Source: a virus
Strand: one strand, 5' to 3'
Virus record (IMG/VR): IMGVR_UViG_3300009506_000073
Coordinates: 1-42,589 of that record
Length of the DNA: 42,589 nucleotides
The translations under genes and the position numbers were made by a program. This document shows, piece after piece, positions 30,886-38,901 of the stretch. Under the pieces are notes generated by a model. That model was not told the origin of the DNA and ran no database searches. It saw only the letters and a list, made by a program, of their open reading frames with translations. The stretch's first letter is position 1. Each line of letters starts with the position of its first letter.

Positions 30886-31494
30886 TTATGCGTTGCCGGT
30901 TTCGCCATAGGCGTTGAAGCGGACGACGACCCAGTTATAGGAACTGGAATTGTCGGTGCCTTCCTGGCCCGAAAGCGTGCGGGCCGACCAGAGATCGACG
31001 ATGCGGAACGGCAGGCCCGGACCGACGCCCAAAGTGGACTGAGCCAGGGTCGTGCCGGACTTCGCCCAGCCGCCATAAGGCGTACCGGCCTGATATCCGA
31101 TGTCGACTTCTTCGCCGATGTCCTCAAATGCGAAAGCCGTCGAAGTGGCCTGCGCAACGATCTCGACCGGAGGATGACCAGCCAGCGGCACAAGGTAAGC
31201 CGTCACATCGGCAGCGGCGTCTGCGCCCGGCCAATATGAAGAGAAGACCTTTTTGCCCTGAGCGGTGCTGAGATATTCGCACCCCCAGAAAATGCCAGCC
31301 CATTGCGATGCAACGGTGCCTGCGGCGGTGATCGCCGAGACATAGCCGGTGGTCTCATTCTTGACACCATCGCCACGGTAAATGGCCTGCGTGTCGTCTT
31401 TATCGACGATGCGGGTGATAAGGGGGAAGCCCGGAGTGCCACCGGAATTCACGCCAAGAACCCGCAAGCCGAAAGGTGCGTTTGTGTTAGCCAT
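30886..31494 (-). CDS. Capsid decoration / stabilisation-like protein, 202 aa
   Basis: Begins MANTNAPFGLRVLGVNSGGT, an opening repeatedly seen in phage proteins placed just before the capsid gene. Beta-rich, with TGYVSAITAAGTVASQWAGI and a C-terminal strand YNWVVVRFNAYGETGNA. Probably binds the shell surface. GGAG lies about nine bases before the start. Confidence 0.7.
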   Translation of the reverse strand: MANTNAPFGLRVLGVNSGGTPGFPLITRIVDKDDTQAIYRGDGVKNETTGYVSAITAAGTVASQWAGIFWGCEYLSTAQGKKVFSSYWPGADAAADVTAYLVPLAGHPPVEIVAQATSTAFAFEDIGEEVDIGYQAGTPYGGWAKSGTTLAQSTLGVGPGLPFRIVDLWSARTLSGQEGTDNSSSYNWVVVRFNAYGETGNA

Positions 31495-31498
31495 GTGG

Positions 31499-31597
31499 CT
31501 ACACTCCTATTTCGGTTTTGGATTGGCTTGACTGGCGGCGCGCCAGACGTTGCCTGCTGATCTGTTCCAGCGGCGCGCTGGAATTACTGCCCGACAT
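31499..31597 (-). CDS. Possible 32-aa peptide spanning two hairpins
   Basis: ATG at 31597, TAG at 31499-31501: begins MSGSNSSAPLEQISRQ, Ser/Arg/Gln-rich. It fills the gap between the 177-aa gene and the decoration-like gene, but has no good Shine-Dalgarno, and its sequence is shaped by two perfect inverted repeats. It may equally be non-coding leader. Low confidence. Confidence 0.3.
   Translation of the reverse strand: MSGSNSSAPLEQISRQRLARRQSSQSKTEIGV
31532..31583. repeat. Twin perfect GC-rich hairpins upstream of the capsid genes
   Basis: CTGGCG (31532-31537) and CGCCAG (31541-31546) form a 6-bp stem with a three-base loop. TTCCAGCG (31565-31572) and CGCTGGAA (31576-31583) form an 8-bp stem with a three-base loop. 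Both loops read GCG on the plus strand. No T-run follows on either strand. They lie before the decoration and capsid genes and may protect or process the abundant message. Confidence 0.6.
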
Positions 31598-31607
31598 GGG
31601 TGCCGGG

Positions 31608-32141
31608 TTACTCTTCATCGCTGACCGCGATCTCGCGCTTCGGCAGAGCCGAAACGGGGCCGGGCTCGATGGTGCGCTTCACTCTCTTCTCGGCCTGAGC
31701 ATAACCTTTGTCAAAGCCGGACGGAAGATCGTTCATCGCAAAGTCATCGACTTGCTGCTTCCGCTGTGTCACGGCTGCAGCATAATCCTCATGACGGGCC
31801 TGATTTGACAGTTCCATCGGGCGTTCCATGAGGATCAGGCCCTCGCGCTCGATTGCATTGGTATTCGTCGATTCGCCGAAACGTCCAGCAAATCCTTCGC
31901 GATCTGCGGGAACCGGACGCCAACCATTTTCCTGATGTGTGAAAAGATTGGCCGGGTCTTCCTTGCCATAGCAGGACGACCGAACCCACTGGTAATCCCA
32001 ATCTTTATCCTTCAGATTATCAGGAACATGGAACGGACTTTCGGCACCGCCAGTGCGGGCGCGGGTCAGAACCTCGCCATTACGGCCACGGATTTCAGGT
32101 CGGACCGGCTGCCGTGTCTCTTGTCTTGCTGCGCGCGCCAT
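31608..32141 (-). CDS. Head-region hypothetical protein, 177 aa
   Basis: Begins MARAARQETRQPVRPEIRGR. Basic N-terminus, Trp/Tyr-containing middle (DKDWDYQWVRSSCYG), and an acidic helical C-terminus (QRKQQVDDFAMND). It follows the scaffold-like gene by two bases. Proteins of this kind are regular neighbours of podovirus scaffolds but have no assigned function; an assembly role is plausible. Confidence 0.7.
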   Translation of the reverse strand: MARAARQETRQPVRPEIRGRNGEVLTRARTGGAESPFHVPDNLKDKDWDYQWVRSSCYGKEDPANLFTHQENGWRPVPADREGFAGRFGESTNTNAIEREGLILMERPMELSNQARHEDYAAAVTQRKQQVDDFAMNDLPSGFDKGYAQAEKRVKRTIEPGPVSALPKREIAVSDEE

Positions 32142-32143
32142 GA

Positions 32144-33133
32144 TTAGCCCCCTATCTGCTGCTTGATATGCGGATCATTGGCGCTGAGCCGCAGCTTAAA
32201 ATTCGGATCGTCCTGCCGGTCGGAAATCTCTTTCTTGTACCGGGCATATTCGTCTGCCGTCATCCCGAAGCGGGACGCCGCTTCACGCTCGGCAGTGGTC
32301 AGCATGACCACCTTGCCGTTCACGCCGGTGCCGCGCGACACTGGTGCTGATGCCATCGGTGGCCGCCTCGTCGATGTCCTTGCCTTCGGTGAGCCTGAAA
32401 GACCCATTGCCTTGTCGATATGGGCGAAATAGGCATCGCTGTCCTGTTCCAGCCCTTCGCTGATCGCCGACCAGTGAGCCCCGACAGCCTTCTGGAACGC
32501 AGCCGGGCTGGCGAACAGCGTCTCGCGGTTCTTCCTGGCCCATTCCTGCGACTTCGGCGTGAGCTGCTGGATCGTCGCCTCGACCGGATCGGCCTGCTGC
32601 GGGGCCTGCTTCGGCATACGCTTGATGGCGTCATCGAAACGATCGCGGGCCATCTCATATTGACGGCCTTGGACCTGCGCCTCTGCAATCGCCGCCTGAG
32701 CGTCACCAGCGGCTTCAAAGTCTTGGGCTGCCATAGCCTGCGCGAAAGCCGCTTTGGCCGCCGAGAGCTGCGTCTTCGACGATTTGATGCCATGCTCGAT
32801 CAGGGCGCGCTGCGTGGCGATCTGATCCTGCATCGAGGCATGCGACTGCTGCTCATATTGACGATTGCGGGCATCGGCGGCTTCCCGCGCGGCCTTCATG
32901 TCGTCGAACTGCTTCTGCAGCGCCTCATAAGCGTCTTCGCCGTCCTGACCGCCAGCGCGGTGATCCTCGGCGTTTACGACCTCGACATCAGGCTGACCAT
33001 CATCATCTGCGCGATAATCGTGGCCTTCGCTTTCGATCGGGTTGTTCTCTTCGTCCACCACGGTGATGGCATCACCACCACCCTGGTCGCCGAATTTGGC
33101 ATGGCCGTTGCCACGCCGTCCTCGCTTCGACAT
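32144..33133 (-). CDS. Scaffolding-like protein, 329 aa
   Basis: A highly charged protein with an acidic disordered N-terminus (about 20-70: DEENNPIESEGHDYRADDDG), a long Gln/Ala/Arg coiled coil (75-180) and a small helical C-terminal part. The order portal, small proteins, this gene, decoration, major capsid is where podovirus scaffolds lie; they direct shell assembly and leave afterwards. A GAGGG Shine-Dalgarno precedes the ATG. Assignment is by composition and place. Confidence 0.7.
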   Translation of the reverse strand: MSKRGRRGNGHAKFGDQGGGDAITVVDEENNPIESEGHDYRADDDGQPDVEVVNAEDHRAGGQDGEDAYEALQKQFDDMKAAREAADARNRQYEQQSHASMQDQIATQRALIEHGIKSSKTQLSAAKAAFAQAMAAQDFEAAGDAQAAIAEAQVQGRQYEMARDRFDDAIKRMPKQAPQQADPVEATIQQLTPKSQEWARKNRETLFASPAAFQKAVGAHWSAISEGLEQDSDAYFAHIDKAMGLSGSPKARTSTRRPPMASAPVSRGTGVNGKVVMLTTAEREAASRFGMTADEYARYKKEISDRQDDPNFKLRLSANDPHIKQQIGG

Positions 33134-33145
33134 ATGGTTGCCCTC

Positions 33146-33541
33146 TTAGTAAATCCATTCCGGGTTCTGGCAGCGCCCGACGATGTGATCGTCATAGACG
33201 AAGCGGCACGACACACCGCAAATGCCAGCTTCCCAGGTGTCGGCGGCGCGGTAGAACACCCATTCGCCAATTTCCGGCACGACCGGGACTTCTTCATTCT
33301 CGAACTTGAACGCGATCGGGCCGAACTTCAGCACGAGGCCGACCTTACCCTGGTAACGGCTTTCTTCGATGTTGCGATCTGGCCGAATAATGCCGCCCGC
33401 CGTCCGTTCCGGGGTCACATAGGTGGCCACCAGCACACGATTGCGGAATACATCAATGCCCGGCAGAGCATTCGCGGTCGCTTCCAGAATAGCGGCGCGC
33501 TGATCGGAAGCTGCCGCGAACTTTTGCAGATCAAGTTTCAT
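33146..33541 (-). CDS. GroES-like co-chaperonin, 131 aa
   Basis: GroES-type fold pattern: strand RVLVATYVTPERTAGGII (35-52), where TAGGII corresponds to the SAGGIVL mobile-loop end that binds GroEL; then GKVGLVLKFGP (65-75), EIGEWVFYRA (90-99) and a closing strand CRFVYDDHIVGRC. Phage versions such as T4 gp31 replace host GroES so that GroEL can fold the capsid protein. It lies in the head cluster between portal and scaffold, the right place for a capsid-folding factor. It is longer than GroES (97 aa) because of an N-terminal helix and a Trp-containing insert (DTWEAGICGV). Confidence 0.8.
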   Translation of the reverse strand: MKLDLQKFAAASDQRAAILEATANALPGIDVFRNRVLVATYVTPERTAGGIIRPDRNIEESRYQGKVGLVLKFGPIAFKFENEEVPVVPEIGEWVFYRAADTWEAGICGVSCRFVYDDHIVGRCQNPEWIY

Positions 33542-33562
33542 GATAGTTGCCTTCTTTTGCCT

Positions 33563-33754
33563 TCAACCTTGACGAAGCTCGGCGCGAACTTCCTCAATCA
33601 TCTTGAGAGCTTCATTCAGCCCTCGAATGTAGCCGACCTCTTCTCGATACCTTTCGATCGGCACGCCCGCGACGAGATCTTCTGCCTTCTCTTGGCGGTG
33701 ATCGCCAAGCATCTTGATAAGCCTCGCCTCGAAACTCTGGTTGTATGAGTTCAT
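33563..33754 (-). CDS. Small helical protein, 63 aa
   Basis: Begins MNSYNQSFEARLIKMLGDHR; nearly all helix, with YIRGLNEALKMIEEVRAELR at the end. Small proteins with this Y-x-x-G-x-x-x-A-L ending are frequent in phage head modules. The start overlaps the preceding stop as ATGA. Function unknown. Confidence 0.7.
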   Translation of the reverse strand: MNSYNQSFEARLIKMLGDHRQEKAEDLVAGVPIERYREEVGYIRGLNEALKMIEEVRAELRQG

Positions 33755-34113
33755 TTTGCCTTCTTGCCGTAAGCGCGCTTTTTCTGCAGTCGGCCTTCAC
33801 CGCTGCCAGCGCCGTCTTTCATATTGACCCTGCCGCCCGCCTTGCGTCCTGGCATCGCGCCAAGCTCGCCGAGCGTCGCGGCTGCCAGAGGCAGCGGCGG
33901 TGCGGGAGGGGCCGGGGGCGGTGCGCTCCGAGAAGGCGGCGGAGGCATCGCCCCCGGAGCGATCGGAGCACCCATAGGCGCGTCCCCGCGTCCAGATTGC
34001 ACGATCACGTTGACGGTCGTGCCCTTTTTAACTGCGCCACCGGCTTTGTAACCGGCGAGCTTCTTATCGCTTGCCTTTTGGGCTTGCGCTTTGATTTTGG
34101 CGTAGCTGCTCAT
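33751..34113 (-). CDS. Pro-rich basic protein overlapping the portal gene, 120 aa
   Basis: Lys-rich N-terminus (SYAKIKAQAQKASDKKLA), a GGAV box (25-28), a Pro/Ala-rich centre (47-80) and a second box GGRV (93-96) before a basic tail. It overlaps the last 50 bases of the portal gene in another frame and has AAGGA about 11 bases upstream. Likely a minor virion or assembly protein; it shares its boxes with two other late proteins. Confidence 0.65.
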   Translation of the reverse strand: MSSYAKIKAQAQKASDKKLAGYKAGGAVKKGTTVNVIVQSGRGDAPMGAPIAPGAMPPPPSRSAPPPAPPAPPLPLAAATLGELGAMPGRKAGGRVNMKDGAGSGEGRLQKKRAYGKKAK

Positions 34114-36388
34114 TCTGATCGATCCTTTCAGAGCGCTTGAAGGCCCTATCGGCGGCTTTATCGGCGTGGTTGAACACGCGGTCGGCTTGACGACCGGCAG
34201 CCTGAAGCTCGCCGTCCATGTCCTTCAGGGCAATGTCCTTGGCGAGATCCATCTTCGCCAGATATTCGTCGCTTGCGCGCTGGCGCTCTGCCTCGATGGC
34301 CTGCGCCTGCAGCTTCTCGCGCTCGATCTGATTGCGCTGCTGCTGCACGGCCTCATTGCTGGCCATCTCAATGGTCTTCAGGCGCGTCTTCTCGGCTTCC
34401 TGGCGCTCGCGGGACTCGATCTCTTTCATCTTCGTGGTCGCCGTGGCGATAGCCAGCGTCGCAGCCGGGTCCATAGGCTGAGCGCCCTGCTGCTGCGCCT
34501 CTGGCGGCATGAAGAGATTTTCGGGATCGTCGATCTGCATGCTGCGCAGGATGCGCTCGTCGACGGCGCGCATATTATACATATCCGGCGAGGCGTCTGC
34601 CATCTGCTTCAGGGCCATCATCTTCATCAGCCGGTGCATATGCGTCGGCGTGTTCGGATCGGCGACCGGCTGCAGATCATAATTGTCGAGAGCCTGCTGC
34701 AGCGTTTCCAGCGTCCATTGCCCGTCGCGCTTCAGGAAGCGGAACAGGGCCTCTGGATCTTCGCGGAACAGTTCAAGCAGGATCTGAAACTCTTCGGCCT
34801 GTGCGGCATGCAGACGCTTATGCACGGCGTCCATGACCTTGGCAGCCTGCTCAATCAGGGCGATGGTCGTGCCGACAGGCGCATCCTGGCGACCCTCACC
34901 GACCGCGATCTCGGCAGTGCCGCCAACACGCTGACCAGTCGTCGCGATGTTATCGACAAGCTGCATCGTCGCCGGGCCGGGCTCTTTATAAGGCAACGCC
35001 ATGATGGTCTGCCGAATATCGCCGCCACTCGATGTCACCGGCTGACCTTGCCCAGGCGCAACGCGGAAGTTCAGATTTTCCTGGCGCGCGCCGGTCTTCG
35101 CATAGAGGAAGCCGGGGAAGTTTGCGAACATTCCCGCATCCAGAAGCATCCGCCATGCACCCGTCACGGCTGCGGTCGTGTTGCCCAGGATCTGAAGCAG
35201 GCCAGACGCATAGAAGCCGAACATCGGCGCGAATGGATAGGCGACGAAGACCCGGCGAGCCTGAAAGTCGTCATCATCCTCGTTCCAATTGCGCCGGATT
35301 TCGAGAATCTTCTGGCTGGTCTTCTCGATGCTGACCTTATACGGCAGCGGCAGGCCGGTGATGCGGCCATCTTCGTCACGATGCTCAAAGCCGGGGATGT
35401 CCAGCTCGCAATAGCACTCGTAAACGGTGTATTCGTTATCTTGCGGGCGCTGCGGTTGCGGCCTAATGCCCTGCGTCTGCTTGATCTTCTGATCAACCCG
35501 GTTCAGCTCGGTCATCGGCGGCTGCGAGAGGTCGACATCCCGGTAAGCGCCGACATACTGCATGCGCTTCATGATCGCCTTGCGCATCCGAATGACCTGC
35601 GTCACGCGGCCCGCATTTCGAATGTCCGTGGCGTCATTCGAGACGATCAAGTCCTTGGCATCTACGCTTTCAGAAACCGGGCGTCGGCGGAGCGGATCGT
35701 GATAAAGCTTCTTGAAGCCCATGCCAGAGAAGCCGACGCCGAAGAGCATGCGATCGGTGTCGGGATAATATTCCGGCGCGCCGTCGTGGCTGGTCAGGTA
35801 GCGGTTCAGATCCTCTTCGAGCTGATCCGCCATCGTGTCATTCTGAGCAGTGCCGAGGCCGTTGTTCTTGACCTTCACCGGACCATTGGCAGGCAGCAAC
35901 TCGCCGCGCGCATTGGCCTGAAACTTCAGGCAGGCTTCGAGCAGCAGCGGGTGCTTGATCGTGCTCATGCCGCCAGAATCCGGCTCGGTGCGCGGCTTCT
36001 CGATCTTAAGGCCAAGCAAATCGATGCCGGTAGCGCGATCAGACAGCCATTGCGCCCGGCTTTGGTCGTCAGCCTGAATGCCGTCGAGGATATCGGAACC
36101 GATCAGGTGCAGCTCATAGTCTGAAATCTTCTCGGCCAGATTTTCCCAATGCTCGGAATCGACGCCGAACTCGGCCTCGGACTCCGGGTCGAGGATGACC
36201 ATAAGGCCGCCATCCGGCTGCTCGATCGTGATCGCCAGATTGCCATCGGTCTGCACTGCGCCGCCGTTCGGACCCTTGCGCCAATCTTGGATCTGAAGCA
36301 CATTGTCCGCAGGGTTTCCAGAAGGCGGAATATTGAACCGGCTCATCTCGCGCGGCCCTGGCTCTTCTGGAAGCGGAAGCTTGTTCAT
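34064..36388 (-). CDS. Portal protein, P22-type, 774 aa
   Basis: Twelve-subunit ring at one head vertex through which DNA is packaged and ejected. Size close to P22 gp1 (725 aa). P22-like segments are visible: GFKKLYHDPLRRRPVSESVD, then AKDLIVSNDATDIRNAGRVT, VTQVIRMRKAIM, and FVAYPFAPMFGFYASGLLQI leading into the stem and wing helices. The C-terminal 150 residues form a long charged coiled coil, comparable to the P22 barrel. It directly follows terL. The start at 36388 is used; a second Met 14 codons later is possible. Confidence 0.88.
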   Translation of the reverse strand: MNKLPLPEEPGPREMSRFNIPPSGNPADNVLQIQDWRKGPNGGAVQTDGNLAITIEQPDGGLMVILDPESEAEFGVDSEHWENLAEKISDYELHLIGSDILDGIQADDQSRAQWLSDRATGIDLLGLKIEKPRTEPDSGGMSTIKHPLLLEACLKFQANARGELLPANGPVKVKNNGLGTAQNDTMADQLEEDLNRYLTSHDGAPEYYPDTDRMLFGVGFSGMGFKKLYHDPLRRRPVSESVDAKDLIVSNDATDIRNAGRVTQVIRMRKAIMKRMQYVGAYRDVDLSQPPMTELNRVDQKIKQTQGIRPQPQRPQDNEYTVYECYCELDIPGFEHRDEDGRITGLPLPYKVSIEKTSQKILEIRRNWNEDDDDFQARRVFVAYPFAPMFGFYASGLLQILGNTTAAVTGAWRMLLDAGMFANFPGFLYAKTGARQENLNFRVAPGQGQPVTSSGGDIRQTIMALPYKEPGPATMQLVDNIATTGQRVGGTAEIAVGEGRQDAPVGTTIALIEQAAKVMDAVHKRLHAAQAEEFQILLELFREDPEALFRFLKRDGQWTLETLQQALDNYDLQPVADPNTPTHMHRLMKMMALKQMADASPDMYNMRAVDERILRSMQIDDPENLFMPPEAQQQGAQPMDPAATLAIATATTKMKEIESRERQEAEKTRLKTIEMASNEAVQQQRNQIEREKLQAQAIEAERQRASDEYLAKMDLAKDIALKDMDGELQAAGRQADRVFNHADKAADRAFKRSERIDQNEQLRQNQSASPKGKR

Positions 36389-36396
36389 CGTGTCTC

Positions 36397-38061
36397 TCAG
36401 ACGGGGTAAAGCGCTGTCGTCTTAGGCTTCGGGACGTGCCGAGCCTCGGCCAGGGCTTGTGCTTCGAATTCGGCCAGCATCTGCAGGAAGCTGTGCTTGC
36501 GAAGCCACCAGAGCGCCTGCGTCATGCTGTCCGTCATGTCCTTGTATTTGCCGCGCGGAAAAGCGGCGGCTTCGTCGATCAGTTTCTGTGTGTGCTTCGT
36601 CGCGGCTGCATAGATCAGCCCCTCGGCAAAGACCGGCTGCACACGGACGGCACGGGCATGCTTATCGAGGCCCTTCGGATCGACCAGCTCGACTGACCAC
36701 GGCTCATGAGAGAACAGGCGGATCATCTCGACCGCAACATCGTGGCCGTTCGCCTTGTTCTCGATCAGCAAATGATCGCACCGGAACCGCTTCATCTCGT
36801 AAGCGATCCACTGGATCAGGCCCCAATCCTTTTCCGTCTCGGCCCGGTAATCGCCGAGGCTTTCGCCCCTCGCTTGCTTGCGGGCCTTTCCATGAAGCGG
36901 CAGCCATTTGCGCCACGCCATGATCGGGATCGCTGCCCGATTGCCGTTGCCGTCATTGAAGCAGCCCCAGACCGTAAAGCCTGAAGGGTCGTTTTCCTGC
37001 TTCTCGGTGAAGGCGCTATCGAGCGACGCCAGGATATAGTCGAAGGTCGGATATTTGCCGCCGACCGGCTCGTAATGCTGCCAATATTCCCGTTTGAACA
37101 GACCGCCACCGCGCGGTTCTGGCCGCTGCTGGTATTGGCCCGCATAAACGAATGGCCCCTGCTTCTTACATTCCCGAATGGCGGCTTCATCGAACCGGGA
37201 TGGCCAGAAGCTTTCGCCCTCGATCTCGCGCGGGTCCGACCAGAACGGCAGACCGCCGACATACGTCGTGCAATGCCGCTCAACCTCGTATTCGAGAGGG
37301 ATCAGCAGATGCACATAACCCAGCTCGTCCGCCAGGATCGCGCCGCTCACATCGTCCTCATGGACGCGCTGCATGATCACGATGATGGCCGACTTCGCCA
37401 TATCATTCAGACGGTTCGACATGGCTTCCTTGAACCAGCGGACCGTCTCGCTGCGAATCGTCTCGGATTCGCCTTCCTTGATGTTGTGCGGATCGTCGAG
37501 AAGAACCCGATCGCCGCGCTCGCCGGTGCCGACGCCGCGCACCGCCGTGGCAAACTTCTTGCCCGTCTTGCGGTTGCTGACGATCTGCTTGCCCTTGTCG
37601 CGCAGCTCGCCAATGACGTGGCCCCAGAGTTTTTGATATTCCTCGCTTTCAACCAGATCGAGAAACTTCTGGTTGTCGCGCTCGGTCAAGTGAGCGGCAT
37701 AGCTGAACGAGATATATCGAAAGTCTGGTCGACCGAATGGCCCCCATTCCCAGGCTGGCCAGAACACATTCACCAGCAACGACTTCATGCTGCCGGGCGG
37801 AACGTTGATCAAGAGGCGGATGATCTCGCCGCGCGACACCGCTTCAAGATGCTGGCACATCGCTTCAAGAGCCCAGCCATCCTGAAAATCCCGGTTCGGC
37901 TCAAGAATGCGCCAGAAGTGCCGGACAAAATGGATCAGCCCCCCACGGGCCGACTGCTGTTTCCTTAGCCTGCGGCTTCGAGCTTCATCGAGGGCCGCAG
38001 CCAAAGCCCGGCGCGCCCCCAATTCCTCGACAATTTCCTCATAACGCTCTGCAGACAGCAT
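36397..38061 (-). CDS. terL: Terminase large subunit, 554 aa
   Basis: Packaging motor and nuclease. ATPase: Walker A variant VPPGSMKS (87-94), Walker B VLLDD (186-190), and a coupling region near IIVIMQRVHEDD (226-237). RNase H-like nuclease: D348 in ASLDSAF, E434 in LLIENKANG and D511 in KDMTDSMTQALWW, the expected acidic triad. The length is normal. It sits four bases after the TerS-like gene and just before the portal, the standard packaging order. Pattern agrees with the gp17-like C-terminal family used by many headful-packaging phages; packaging type is not proven. Confidence 0.93.
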   Translation of the reverse strand: MLSAERYEEIVEELGARRALAAALDEARSRRLRKQQSARGGLIHFVRHFWRILEPNRDFQDGWALEAMCQHLEAVSRGEIIRLLINVPPGSMKSLLVNVFWPAWEWGPFGRPDFRYISFSYAAHLTERDNQKFLDLVESEEYQKLWGHVIGELRDKGKQIVSNRKTGKKFATAVRGVGTGERGDRVLLDDPHNIKEGESETIRSETVRWFKEAMSNRLNDMAKSAIIVIMQRVHEDDVSGAILADELGYVHLLIPLEYEVERHCTTYVGGLPFWSDPREIEGESFWPSRFDEAAIRECKKQGPFVYAGQYQQRPEPRGGGLFKREYWQHYEPVGGKYPTFDYILASLDSAFTEKQENDPSGFTVWGCFNDGNGNRAAIPIMAWRKWLPLHGKARKQARGESLGDYRAETEKDWGLIQWIAYEMKRFRCDHLLIENKANGHDVAVEMIRLFSHEPWSVELVDPKGLDKHARAVRVQPVFAEGLIYAAATKHTQKLIDEAAAFPRGKYKDMTDSMTQALWWLRKHSFLQMLAEFEAQALAEARHVPKPKTTALYPV

Positions 38062-38065
38062 GGCA

Positions 38066-38557
38066 TCAATGCACCGTCTCGCCCATTGCGGCGATCAGGG
38101 CAGCATTGTCGCGGGCCGCCTTGGCGATGAAGGATTCAACCTCGGCATCGGACATGGCGCTGAAATCGCCAGGACGACCGACTTCGACCTGCTGCACCGG
38201 CTTGCCCCAGCCACGGTTCAGAATTGAATCCGCTGCAGATACGCGCGCTGCGGGCGTGGCTTCAGCATCTTCCATGATGCTGGCCAGCGTTTCGATAGCC
38301 TTCGAAGTATATGAGCGTGCAAGCTTTTTGACTTCGGCCATTCCCTTTGGCAGTCCACCGGGATTGCCAGACACGCCTTTCTGAAATCGCCCATCCGCAT
38401 GACGGGCCTCAGCTTGCGTGTTATCAGGATTTGCGCCCATGACCTGCTCTTTTGCCTTCTGCAGGTCGGACTTGGCCTTGGTCGCCTTCGGTTTTGCTTT
38501 CGCCTTTGCCTTCGGGGCGGCCTGCCCCTTAGTGCCGTTCGCCTTCTTCGTCGTCAT
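38066..38557 (-). CDS. Small terminase-like protein, DUF5681-type, 163 aa
   Basis: A Lys/Ala-rich low-complexity N-terminus (about 1-35), then GRFQKGVSGNPGGLPKG (about 57-73), the core of the DUF5681-type domain often encoded next to terL, and a helical part with YTSKAIETLASIMEDA and RVSAADSILNRGWGKP. The position directly before terL supports DNA recognition for packaging (TerS role). It overlaps the upstream small gene by 29 bases. Confidence 0.75.
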   Translation of the reverse strand: MTTKKANGTKGQAAPKAKAKAKPKATKAKSDLQKAKEQVMGANPDNTQAEARHADGRFQKGVSGNPGGLPKGMAEVKKLARSYTSKAIETLASIMEDAEATPAARVSAADSILNRGWGKPVQQVEVGRPGDFSAMSDAEVESFIAKAARDNAALIAAMGETVH

Positions 38558-38714
38558 TTTTGCGTCCCTCGATCACAGGTTCAGCCGGGATCTTTGCCCC
38601 GAGGCCAAGCGCCTGTCCGAAAGTTAAACCATCAAACGGACCGCCGATGACCACAGCATTCAGCAGGGCATTGCCCTTCCTGATGGATTCCTGCAGTTCA
38701 TCAGCGGTCCACAT
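38529..38714 (-). CDS. Small hypothetical protein, 61 aa
   Basis: Begins MWTADELQESIRKGNALLNA; a short helix is followed by VVIGGPFDGLTFGQALGLGA and a charged tail. The phrase GGPFDG recurs in small phage proteins of unknown role. Two bases separate it from the preceding stop and its end overlaps the TerS-like gene. Function unknown. Confidence 0.6.
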   Translation of the reverse strand: MWTADELQESIRKGNALLNAVVIGGPFDGLTFGQALGLGAKIPAEPVIEGRKNDDEEGERH

Positions 38715-38716
38715 AG

Positions 38717-38890
38717 TCAGTGCCCCTTTTTCTCTTCTGGCGCGGGGAGCGCTTTAAGCTCGACGACCTCGCCGGTGTCGGCTTCCTCGATCACGGCCTC
38801 GATGACGCCGCGAAATTCTTCACGCTTCTCGACCGAGGCGCGCCTTGCGCCCTTGCCGATGGTGGCGTTCTCGCCGGTGCTGCAGCCCAT
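38717..38890 (-). CDS. Small hypothetical protein, 57 aa
   Basis: Begins MGCSTGENATIGKGARRASV; helical with an acidic C-terminal half (EEADTGEVVELKALPAPEEK). AAGGA lies eight bases before the ATG. It fills the gap between the HNH gene and the 61-aa gene without overlap. The N-terminal Cys/Gly stretch is not a lipobox. Function unknown. Confidence 0.6.
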   Translation of the reverse strand: MGCSTGENATIGKGARRASVEKREEFRGVIEAVIEEADTGEVVELKALPAPEEKKGH

Positions 38891-38901
38891 GGTCTTGATC
38901 C

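Noticed and set aside
29662-31239. Plus-strand open frame of 525 codons
   Set aside because: Antisense to the capsid and beta-helix genes; the product is His/Arg-rich with no recognisable domain.
32420-33748. Plus-strand open frame of 442 codons
   Set aside because: Antisense to scaffold and GroES-like genes; no ribosome site and no domain.
34166-36124. Plus-strand open frame of 652 codons
   Set aside because: It lies antisense to the portal gene, which has clear family features; GC-rich coding DNA often leaves the opposite frame open.
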